Shown here: positions 8,648 through 15,743 of the stretch, piece by piece | Numbering within the stretch: position 1 is the first letter of the stretch | Layout: each line of letters begins with the position of its first letter | Assembly: GCF_013266735.1 (NCBI RefSeq) | Contig: NZ_JABSNU010000010.1 | Span: 62,001-126,000 of the forward strand | Source of the DNA: Pedobacter foliorum | GTDB taxonomy: Bacteria > Bacteroidota > Bacteroidia > Sphingobacteriales > Sphingobacteriaceae | Length of the DNA: 64,000 nucleotides | Reading direction: 5' to 3' | The notes under the pieces: generated by a model | Seen by the model: the letters and a program-made list of their open reading frames with translations, nothing else | Told to the model about the DNA's origin: nothing | Database searches by the model: none | Program-made: the position numbers and the translations under genes

Positions 8648-9136
8648 ATGAAGAATAAAATCCTAAGTCTTACGCTATCAGGCGTACTTATATGTGCTGT
8701 TGGCTTCGCTCAAACGCAAAAGAATAAAAAGAGCAATGCAGCAATTAAACGTGTTACCCCGTCAAAGAATACCGAACATATTGGAACCTGGAAGCTTATA
8801 AGCCAGAAAATTACTTATGAAAACGGTCAGATTTTAATATCAGACAGTGGATCTGTTTTTTTGCGAAAAATATTAACTCCTACAAATTTTGTTGTAATTG
8901 TAGAGAAGAAAATGCCGGAGTTAAACAATAAAAAACTTGCCGCTTCAGTTTCCGGCGGAACCTATTCTTTAGTAAACGGAAATTATCAGGAATTTACTAA
9001 GTATGCGGCTTTCAATGGTTTTGAAGATATGAAAATTAACTACAAACTAACGATGGAGAATGGCAAACTGCATACAATAGGCACCATCGGGGGACCGACT
9101 ATATACGAAGAATTCTATGAAAGGGTGGAGTGGTAG
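8648..9136 (+). CDS. secreted lipocalin-like protein
   Basis: A 162-residue protein with a signal peptide ending near VGFAQ, then a low-complexity basic linker (KNKKSNAAIK), then a beta-barrel-like domain that opens with HIGTWKLISQ. The GTWKL(I/V)S opening and alternating strands are typical of the small lipocalin-like/DUF4488 families in Bacteroidota. No binding residues can be named. It follows the FtsX permease by 48 bases in the same direction and may be co-transcribed with it. Confidence 0.6.
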   Translation: MKNKILSLTLSGVLICAVGFAQTQKNKKSNAAIKRVTPSKNTEHIGTWKLISQKITYENGQILISDSGSVFLRKILTPTNFVVIVEKKMPELNNKKLAASVSGGTYSLVNGNYQEFTKYAAFNGFEDMKINYKLTMENGKLHTIGTIGGPTIYEEFYERVEW

Positions 9137-9240
9137 CAATGATGAAAATATTTAAATATATCTGTTTTATAGCTTGTTCGTTTGAGTGAAACTTATATAT
9201 ATTAGTCGAAACAAAATATGTATGTAATGAACTAATATTA

Positions 9241-9248
9241 TATTTTTG
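9241..9248 (+). promoter_or_regulatory. TATTTTTG, -7 element (TAnnTTTG) of the 9.26-9.43 kb RNA
   Basis: Exact match to the Bacteroidota primary-sigma -7 element. It would place transcription start near 9255, just before the structured element. No convincing TTG is found 19-20 bases upstream. Confidence 0.4.
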
Positions 9249-9254
9249 CAGAAT

Positions 9255-9432
9255 AATCCAAGAAATTGGAGCATTTAGCACTTTAGAATCTCGATACAGA
9301 AACCTGAGAATTTTCAATACAAACGAGAGAATAAGTGAGGAATGCTCACGCCGTTAAAAGCGTGGGCTTCGCTTATTTCGTTTGTGGGTCTCTCAGGACC
9401 TCTGTAGCGGTAGGTGGGGTTCCACGCTTTTT
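9255..9432 (+). ncRNA. candidate structured RNA with terminator-like 3' stem
   Basis: The 360-base gap between genes contains no open frame but has two strong structures. The first is a rod: GAGCATT (9269-9275) pairs with AATGCTC (9341-9347), then CACTT (9279-9283) with AAGTG (9333-9337), then TCTCG (9289-9293) with CGAGA (9324-9328), with small internal loops between. The second is AAAAGCGTGG (9356-9365) pairing perfectly with CCACGCTTTT (9422-9431) followed by T. The AAGCG in its left arm can instead pair with CGCTT at 9370-9374, so two folds compete. It may be a free small RNA of about 175 nt or a leader of the gene at 9503. I considered 6S and SRP RNA: the tip has CAGG and an ACC/GGT stem as in SRP RNA, but not the conserved AGCA side. 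Confidence 0.55.
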
Positions 9433-9502
9433 GCGTTAAATGGTGCCCTTACCAGATTCCATATAATATCAGCTCGTGATAACTAAATATGGAGGTACTC
9501 AC

Positions 9503-9946
9503 ATGAAAAAATCAAGGAAACCAACTAATCATGTTATGATTAAAGCCTATACAAGAAGTAAATTCAATAATGTGCAATTTGCTATCCTGCATATTTCAGA
9601 AAACTGGGCGGAACTTATAAATGAACATTTAGAAGCAATTAGAGACTTTAAACAGGATTTCTACGTACGTAGCCATGTTTTTTGGTGTACACCTTTAAAG
9701 TTCTGTGAAAATCCTGTGGGTGAGAGGCTTCCTGAGAAAATCTTACCTAGACTTGAAGACTGGGCATTCATCACTCTGGGGCCTGAAGAAGAAAAGACCT
9801 TGCCAGAGCTTGAAAGTGATGTTGGGTATCATGAGTTAATCATCACAAAGCATGGTATAGCGCATTATAAAGCTCATGGCGGACATTTGGGCGAGGTGTT
9901 CTTGACAGAAGAATTTAATCTATATAAACTATTAGCTAAATTGTAA
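9503..9946 (+). CDS. hypothetical protein
   Basis: A 147-residue soluble protein I do not recognise; no signal peptide or membrane helix. It has a central FWCTPLKFCENP segment with two Cys, an acidic stretch (LGPEEEKTLPELESD) and a His-containing tail HELIITKHGIAHYKAHGGH. ATG 9503 is chosen over the frame start at 9476 because a full GGAGGT Shine-Dalgarno (9491-9496) sits 6 bases before it, which is unusual in a phylum whose genes mostly lack one. The structured RNA element ends about 70 bases upstream and may control it. Confidence 0.6.
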   Translation: MKKSRKPTNHVMIKAYTRSKFNNVQFAILHISENWAELINEHLEAIRDFKQDFYVRSHVFWCTPLKFCENPVGERLPEKILPRLEDWAFITLGPEEEKTLPELESDVGYHELIITKHGIAHYKAHGGHLGEVFLTEEFNLYKLLAKL

Positions 9947-10066
9947 AGAATTCATTCTGAGCATGAATTGCTAACAAGCCTGGCTGAGTTTATAGGCGAC
10001 AACTATTTCCTATTCGTTTTAAATGGATTAACTTTTCTTTATCTTTATTAAAAGAAAATTAATAAT

Positions 10067-11185
10067 ATGAAGATATTAATTCTAAGCTTTTTGATAGGAG
10101 CGTGTTACCTCTCTGCTTTTAGTCAATACAAATTTACTCTTGTAATTAATACTAAAACCTTATCTGACGCAAAAGGTTACCTTAATGTTTTCAATAATAA
10201 AGATTTCATTCCCTTAGGAAAAGATTCTTTTCAGATTGTAAATGGTAGCGCTACCATTACCGGGCAGGTAAAACAGCCTAGCAATTTTGCGGATTTAATA
10301 GTTTCATACAAAGGAAAAGATATACAAAACAATTTTGTGCTTGATTCTGGCAAAAATAACATAAGTCTGGAAGTACCAGATGGAGAGTTTAAGTTTTTAA
10401 CATTAAATTCTGATGCAAAAGGAGGTATTATTTATAAAGAATTAGGTGATGTTTTTGTTGAGGCTACCGCTCGTTATCGCAAATCTATTGGGGGAAGTGG
10501 CTATATACAAATACCAATGGAACTTCATGACCAAATAAAGGGAGATCAAATAAAACGATTGGAAGCTTATCCAAATGATTATGGTAGTCTGCTCTTTTTA
10601 TATTTTCTCAGTCGAACAGATGCTTTGCCTAGTTCCGCCAAAGTTAATCTGGCAACTTTAGCAAAGTTTAGTGATGACCTTAGAAATTCTCCATTGGGAA
10701 AACAACTCTATGACGAAGAAACAAGTCTTATAAATAATAAAATTGCGGCTGGCGCAGGGATGGATGTCCGGACATTTAAAGTGCCAGACATAAACAATAA
10801 GCTGTTTAGTAACAGTTCTTTAAAAGGCCAGCCCTATGTAATTGTTTTTTCTGCTACTTGGTGCGGACCTTGTCAGAAGCAATTGCCGAAACTGAAGAAA
10901 CTATACCAAACCTATAAAGGGAAGGGTTTAAAGGTTGTTTATTTTAATGACGACGACAACGTAGTTCGATGGAAAGAGCATGTTTCAAAAAATAAACTCA
11001 CTTGGATAAATGTATCTGAAAAGTTGAAGCCTAGTTTAAGTAAAATCTCAAAATCTTTTGGTGTGTATGCGATTCCAACATGCTTGGTGGTTGACAAAAA
11101 AGGAATGATCGTTTACAATTCCGACGAATCTGATACGGGTATCAGTCGTATTGAAAGCTACATTAAGAAAGTGGTTAATGATTAG
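10067..11185 (+). CDS. TlpA-like thiol-disulfide oxidoreductase with N-terminal DUF4369-like domain
   Basis: A 372-residue exported protein. The signal peptide (SFLIGACYLSAFSQ) is followed by a beta-rich DUF4369-like domain (about 20-120), a helical linker, and a thioredoxin-fold domain from about 235 with the redox motif WCGPC at about residue 266 (SATWCGPCQKQLPKLKK) and the cis-Pro loop in AIPTCLVVDKKG. It would reduce or shuffle disulfides of periplasmic proteins. The layout is common in Bacteroidota. The gene stands alone between unrelated genes and is followed by the truncated palindrome at 11301. Confidence 0.88.
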   Translation: MKILILSFLIGACYLSAFSQYKFTLVINTKTLSDAKGYLNVFNNKDFIPLGKDSFQIVNGSATITGQVKQPSNFADLIVSYKGKDIQNNFVLDSGKNNISLEVPDGEFKFLTLNSDAKGGIIYKELGDVFVEATARYRKSIGGSGYIQIPMELHDQIKGDQIKRLEAYPNDYGSLLFLYFLSRTDALPSSAKVNLATLAKFSDDLRNSPLGKQLYDEETSLINNKIAAGAGMDVRTFKVPDINNKLFSNSSLKGQPYVIVFSATWCGPCQKQLPKLKKLYQTYKGKGLKVVYFNDDDNVVRWKEHVSKNKLTWINVSEKLKPSLSKISKSFGVYAIPTCLVVDKKGMIVYNSDESDTGISRIESYIKKVVND

Positions 11186-11300
11186 TGTAGTTTTTGCTCA
11201 TCGCCATCCTGCATTCACTGTCCTTAATTCGTAAACATTTCATTATGAAGCCATAGCATTGGAAATAATGCGAAAAAGTGATAATGACAATTGTTTAAGC

Positions 11301-11356
11301 GATCGTCATCCTGAATTTATTTCAGGACCTCGCAAGAGAAAGAAAACCTTACTAGT
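11301..11356. repeat. palindrome family copy A (truncated: left arm and loop)
   Basis: Carries GATCGTCATCCTGAATT through TTTCAGGACCTCGCAAGAGAAA, identical to the left arm of copies C and E, then loses the right arm after GTGAG. The arm alone can still fold (CCTGAA with TTCAGG). It lies between the convergent tlpA-like and ATPase genes. A GC-rich mini-hairpin CCGCC-CTTC-GGCGG follows at 11365-11378. Confidence 0.8.
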
Positions 11357-11428
11357 GTGAGATACCGCCCTTCGGCGGCATTACGAACGCATTAGCAGAG
11401 TGTTTAAAAACAATCTGTAATTGGTAGT

Positions 11429-12178
11429 TTACTGTTCATCTAATAAGATCGATGTCATTTGCTCAGGATTATCTAGAAATCCCTTGTACAATTGATAAGT
11501 ATCGGTCTCTTTATATTTCACTTTATTGATTCCTTCAGGTGTCATCTGATAAATTATAGCGTCAGGATAGGCTAATATAATCGGTGAGTGTGTGGTAATA
11601 ATGAATTGAGAACGCTTGTTAACTAATTTGTCCATTTGTGCTAACATCGCCATCTGGCGAGTGATTGATAATGCAGACTCAGGTTCATCTAAAATATATA
11701 GCCCTGAGCCTCCAAACCGATTCATGAATAGTGCCCAGAACGACTCTCCATGAGATTGCTCATGTAAAGACTTGCCCCCATAAGAATTGATGATTCGTCC
11801 TCCTAGCCCTGGTTCTGAATCTCTCGAATCTATCTCAGATGCCAGGTTATAAAAGCTCTCACTCCTTAAAAAGAAACCGTCTCGCATCCTCTGTACACCC
11901 TTAGAGATTTTTAAATAGTTATGTAAGTTAGAGTGTGTAGCCTGTGTGTCGAAGTTAAAATTTCTACTACCACCTTCGGCATTAAATCCTAAATTAACCG
12001 CTATTGCTTCTAGTAAGGTCGACTTACCCATCCCATTTTCGCCAATTAAATAGGTCACCTTTGGATGAAAGGTTATTTTTTTTAAATTCTGTATGGTTGG
12101 AATATTAAAAGGGTAATCTGTAGTGATATCCTCAGGAAGATCTAATTGAACCGTGTTAATATATCCGTTAAAATCCAT
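11429..12178 (-). CDS. AAA/ABC-type ATPase (COG3910-like)
   Basis: A 249-residue soluble ATPase: Walker A GENGMGKST at residues 46-54, an ABC-signature-like HGESF segment at about 145, Walker B and following Glu in LYILDEPESALS, and an H-loop in IITTHSPI. The length and the N-terminal sequence before Walker A match the stand-alone predicted ATPases of COG3910, which have no partner domain. The cellular role is not established; members are often listed beside defence or repair genes, but the neighbours here do not suggest that. Start ATG at 12178 is the only good candidate. Confidence 0.8.
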   Translation of the reverse strand: MDFNGYINTVQLDLPEDITTDYPFNIPTIQNLKKITFHPKVTYLIGENGMGKSTLLEAIAVNLGFNAEGGSRNFNFDTQATHSNLHNYLKISKGVQRMRDGFFLRSESFYNLASEIDSRDSEPGLGGRIINSYGGKSLHEQSHGESFWALFMNRFGGSGLYILDEPESALSITRQMAMLAQMDKLVNKRSQFIITTHSPIILAYPDAIIYQMTPEGINKVKYKETDTYQLYKGFLDNPEQMTSILLDEQ

Positions 12179-12329
12179 AGTTCTTTAATAGTTTCTGCAA
12201 TTATAAGATTTTTACGCTCATCCTTATTAAAATGCCATTGTATTTCCAGAAGATGATTGTGTCATTAAAGGATGCTAGTAGGGTGGTAGGTGTTTATTTA
12301 CCGACCCGTTGGTAGCCAATAATAGACTA

Positions 12330-12959
12330 CTATCTAGGCTCAAAAATTGGATCAATAGCTGTCCATCTATCTCTGAGGTAGATGCATTTACAAATTTCCG
12401 CATCAGAAATTTGCAACATTGACATAGTATCTCTGAAATGGCGCATGCATTGACTATCGATGGTCTCTTCTCTTTTGATGAAGTATTGCCATACGGTACG
12501 TATCACATGACTATTGGTAAATACCAAAATAAAGTCTTGCTCGCATTGTTGTAATTGCTTAATTCCTTCAATAATTCGAGCCTTAAAATCAAAAAATGTT
12601 TCTGCGCCCTCTCCATGGTGATAATGGATGTCGCATCTGTTCCAAAAATCTGTAACCAATGGTTTTCGCTGTTCAGCAGTGGTGCCGGCACAGTACTTTG
12701 GAGAAAGCAGATTAAAATCATGAAAAGGCCAGGTTGCAACAGTTAATTCAGGAAACTTATCTAATAAAGGTTTTGCAGTTTGTTGGGTACGTAGGTAAGA
12801 TGAGGTGATAATTAGTTCAGGTTTGTAACTAAGGGAATCGGCCAATTCAAGGGCTTGTTCATGTCCCCTTGCCGTTAAAGGAATTGTACTAGGTTCAGTT
12901 GCGATGAAGCCAGCATTTGCTTCGCTTTCTCCATGTCTGATAAACCATACTTCTTTCAT
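12330..12959 (-). CDS. histidine phosphatase family protein
   Basis: A 209-residue cytosolic protein of the phosphoglycerate-mutase-like superfamily. The catalytic RHG is at residues 8-10 (FIRHGESEA), the second Arg is in SSYLRTQQTA, and the distal His is in FTNSHVIRTV. An acidic Glu (GEGAETFFDF) fits the proton-donor position. The substrate cannot be told: phosphosugars, alpha-ribazole phosphate or phosphoprotein are all possible in this family. It lies upstream of the ATPase on the same strand, 150 bases apart. Confidence 0.82.
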   Translation of the reverse strand: MKEVWFIRHGESEANAGFIATEPSTIPLTARGHEQALELADSLSYKPELIITSSYLRTQQTAKPLLDKFPELTVATWPFHDFNLLSPKYCAGTTAEQRKPLVTDFWNRCDIHYHHGEGAETFFDFKARIIEGIKQLQQCEQDFILVFTNSHVIRTVWQYFIKREETIDSQCMRHFRDTMSMLQISDAEICKCIYLRDRWTAIDPIFEPR

Positions 12960-13300
12960 TATTAACTTTATTATTTGGTCTTTTTATCACCTTGAAAATA
13001 TCAAGGAAGATTAAGATTGTGGATGTTGTCAGACATTATGCTGATAAACATCGAACAGCTAAATGAAAATACTAAATTATATAAATGAATTCGCTTAGTT
13101 TTTTTTTGAATCGCTGTGTAATCGGCTAATGTGTTGGTATAGTGTTAAATAAATTTATGTCTTTAGGCTATTATTGTTGTTTCAACAGGACAAATTGTTG
13201 TGGTAGAAGCTGCTGACGTAAAGTAAAAACAAATTGTTATCTTACATATGCTGAAGCTCTCGTACAAACCGGAACTTATAGCCTTATACTTATCTAAAAT
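12960..13300. other. intergenic region between divergent genes
   Basis: A 341-base AT-rich gap between the histidine phosphatase (leftward) and the Tai4-like gene (rightward). I see no repeat, hairpin with T-run, or TAnnTTTG box. A 19-codon frame ATG 13248 to TGA 13304 overlaps the next gene's start as ATGA, which could be a leader peptide, but there is no further support for it. Confidence 0.5.
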
Positions 13301-13717
13301 ATGAAAGTAAAAGCTTGTGTCATTTTAATTTTGATTTCTTTTTTCTTAAGCAATGCTTACTCGCAGAAAGTGCCTTCACAAAAGGAAATGGGAGAGGTTT
13401 ATCGACAGTATTTTCTGGCTAGATGCATCTATTTTGCATTTGGTGAGGAAAAGGTCTTTTCTCAAGACATTAGTCTCGCTGTATATTATGCTGCTGGTAA
13501 TGAGTTTGACTCAACCAACCACTCCCGTAAACTTGATTCATTAGCAATGAAAATGCTGAATTCAATTACTCCAACTCAGGTTGCTGACTATGAAGGACGC
13601 AAGCCTATTTTAATGAGTTGTATTGAATATTATGAGAGTAAGGAATTGAAAAGAGAGATTACTAAGATTTTGAAAATTCCCAGAAAATCGGAGTTATTTG
13701 CGCCAATAAATGAGTAA
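13301..13717 (+). CDS. secreted Tai4-like (T6SS amidase immunity family) protein
   Basis: A 138-residue exported protein with signal peptide (FFLSNAYSQ). The mature part is helical with two Cys: ARCIYFAFGEE near the N-terminus and LMSCIEYYESKELKRE near the C-terminus. The final pattern (K/S-C-I-x-x-Y/F-x-S-K-E-L) is characteristic of Tai4 family proteins, periplasmic dimers that block the Tae4 cell-wall amidase delivered by type VI secretion. No T6SS or Tae4 gene is visible in the window, so it may be an orphan immunity protein against rivals. The assignment comes from motif recognition, not a search. Its stop codon overlaps the next gene. Confidence 0.55.
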   Translation: MKVKACVILILISFFLSNAYSQKVPSQKEMGEVYRQYFLARCIYFAFGEEKVFSQDISLAVYYAAGNEFDSTNHSRKLDSLAMKMLNSITPTQVADYEGRKPILMSCIEYYESKELKREITKILKIPRKSELFAPINE

Positions 13718-13722
13718 TGTAT

Positions 13723-14307
13723 ATGAAGAGATTATTTTTAAGTTTTTTAATAGGGATGTGTTACCTCACAACCTATGCCCAGCCAACCATTACCAAATGG
13801 GCTTTACCTGATAATTTAAATTTGATTTCTTTTAAGGGGTTGGATACCTCTCTTTCTGTCCCTGATCTCAATAATTCAAAAGCTGATATTGAGATTAGGC
13901 TATATGCTAGTGGAAAGCATTCGAATTTGAGATCGATGACAAGTCTGATTTATAAAGACAACCAATTGACGGCTACTTATTATTCCCGAAAATATAGGGC
14001 CATTAATGACCCTGTTGATGCCACATTCCCTGTGAACATTAGCCAGATAAAGCACAAAAAGCTGGATTCCGTATTTTTTGGGTTAGTAAAGCACAATGTT
14101 TTTATCTTGCCAGACCAGTCTCAAACCCATAGGCCGCATATTTTAATCCCTTATGTTATTTTGGTTAAATCGAATGACCAGATCAGGGGCTATCGTTTTC
14201 AGAGTACCAGTTTGATTGAAGAGCGCGACAGTCAGGAGTTCAGGGAATATAAAGCGATCGTTGGATTGTTTTATTACTTGAATGATGGTTTTCCTGAGAA
14301 ATTATAA
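13723..14307 (+). CDS. secreted protein of unknown function
   Basis: A 194-residue exported protein; the signal peptide (SFLIGMCYLTTYAQ) is nearly the same as that of the TlpA-like protein at 10067. The mature part looks beta-rich, without Cys, and I recognise no family. ATG 13723 begins the signal peptide; an earlier in-frame ATG at 13717 overlaps the stop of the Tai4-like gene, so the two are probably translated from one message. This pairing suggests a functional link to the immunity-type protein, but that is inference. The 3' end overlaps the convergent serine hydrolase by 6 bases. Confidence 0.6.
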   Translation: MKRLFLSFLIGMCYLTTYAQPTITKWALPDNLNLISFKGLDTSLSVPDLNNSKADIEIRLYASGKHSNLRSMTSLIYKDNQLTATYYSRKYRAINDPVDATFPVNISQIKHKKLDSVFFGLVKHNVFILPDQSQTHRPHILIPYVILVKSNDQIRGYRFQSTSLIEERDSQEFREYKAIVGLFYYLNDGFPEKL

Positions 14308-15684
14308 TTGTCGCTTCCAGTTGAAAGAGTTGCCATCTTTGGTCATAATCATATTGGTTACTTTCCCTGCTTTATCTTTTTCAAAATTCAACCCAATCGT
14401 GATAAAAACGCTGCTCAAGAAAAATGTATTATTGCTTAATGGTAATATACGGGTAACAGGAAGTTGGTTGGAATCGGCCTTGATGAACAGTTTTCCGTTG
14501 GTTAAAAATACTTGTGCTTGATGTTTCTTGTCGAATTGGTAGTTCCCGGCAAAGGTTTCCAATGCCTTCTGTGGTAAATTGAAGTTTTTGGGTATTATAG
14601 CTAAACCACCAGGTATTGGTTTTTTCAGCACCATTGAGGCAAGTGCTTTACTGATGGGGGTTACATAGGTGTTATCAGAAACGTTGCTGAGAACGATAAC
14701 TTGTAGGTCGTCTTCTGGAAAGATCAGCAGATGTGCAGAGAATCCGGGAAAGCCGCCATTGTGGCCTACAAATCTGACCCCAGAAAGTGAATCCACATCC
14801 CACCCATTACCATATTTGCCTATCTGTACAGTAAATGCCTTTCTCCAGCCCACTTTACTTAGTAATTTTTGTTCTGTAACTGCTTTTGCCCATGCTAGCA
14901 TGTCTGCGCTGGTGGTATATAAGCCACCGGCAGCATAGGTGACAGTTGAATCCCATACCACGTCGGGCATTTGTTCAATTTCATTGAAAATCTGGTATCC
15001 TATAGGTTTGTCTTTACTCTTTAAGGCACGGAAATCAAATCCGCTATGTGTCATTTGTAGCGGATTTAAAATATTTTCTCGTATGGCTTGTTCCCAAGGT
15101 TTACCTGTAACTTTTTCTGTAATTAAGCCTAGTAAATAATATCCGGAATTGGTATAATGGTATTTGCTCCCGGGTGTAAATGCCAGCGGCTGATCTATAA
15201 ATTGGGCTAGAATTTTATCTTTAGCTACCGGATGATCGGTTATCGCCGAGTCAGCCCTATCCATATTACTGGCGTAATCATACAAACCGGAAGAGTGGTT
15301 CAGTAGGTGTTGTATGGTTAGCTTTTCACCTGAAGGAAAATCCGGAAAATATTTAGAAAGTTTGTCCTGTAGGGATAGTTTTCCTTGTTCTTCCAGCATC
15401 AGAATTAGGGTTGCAGTAAAAGTCTTGGTTATTGAACCGATACGAAAAATGGTATACTGATCGTTCATTGAGTTGGTAGCGAAATCTTTAAAGCCGTAAC
15501 CCTTATTTAGGATGATTTTTCCTTTATAGCTGACAAGGACACTGCCATTAAACTGTGAAAAACGATTTGCATTATTTAAGAAGCTATCAAGCTTGGCTGA
15601 TAGTTCAGGAGTGTTTGCAGGTTGTGCTATAGCAGGAAATAAGGTATAGGTCAGGAAAAGTAGCGTTAAAAAGTAGCGTTTCAT
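14302..15684 (-). CDS. secreted serine hydrolase, class C beta-lactamase/PBP fold
   Basis: A 460-residue exported protein (signal peptide ends PAIAQP). Catalytic motifs: SxxK as SITK in IGSITKTFTA, YxN as YTN in YHYTNSGYYLLG, and HxGG as HNGG in VGHNGGFPGF. A C-terminal beta domain of about 100 residues follows, as in the paralogue at 277-1617, with which it shares the GYGFK and LSKxxPDF segments. Likely acts in the periplasm on an ester, amide or D-amino-acid peptide; the substrate cannot be told from sequence. Confidence 0.9.
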   Translation of the reverse strand: MKRYFLTLLFLTYTLFPAIAQPANTPELSAKLDSFLNNANRFSQFNGSVLVSYKGKIILNKGYGFKDFATNSMNDQYTIFRIGSITKTFTATLILMLEEQGKLSLQDKLSKYFPDFPSGEKLTIQHLLNHSSGLYDYASNMDRADSAITDHPVAKDKILAQFIDQPLAFTPGSKYHYTNSGYYLLGLITEKVTGKPWEQAIRENILNPLQMTHSGFDFRALKSKDKPIGYQIFNEIEQMPDVVWDSTVTYAAGGLYTTSADMLAWAKAVTEQKLLSKVGWRKAFTVQIGKYGNGWDVDSLSGVRFVGHNGGFPGFSAHLLIFPEDDLQVIVLSNVSDNTYVTPISKALASMVLKKPIPGGLAIIPKNFNLPQKALETFAGNYQFDKKHQAQVFLTNGKLFIKADSNQLPVTRILPLSNNTFFLSSVFITIGLNFEKDKAGKVTNMIMTKDGNSFNWKRQL

Positions 15685-15743
15685 CTAAAAGGTTTAGGTT
15701 CATATGGTAAGTTAAATATAATGTTTAACTCATTGATAGTTAT

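Noticed and set aside
9390..9425. SRP (4.5S) RNA tip with CTCAGGACC...GGTAGGTGG
   Set aside because: CAGG and the ACC/GGT pair resemble helix 8, but the conserved AGCA side and GGAA/GNAR loop are missing; kept only as a candidate structured RNA.
13301..14307. A type VI secretion locus
   Set aside because: No Tss, Hcp, VgrG or ClpV gene is visible on either side.
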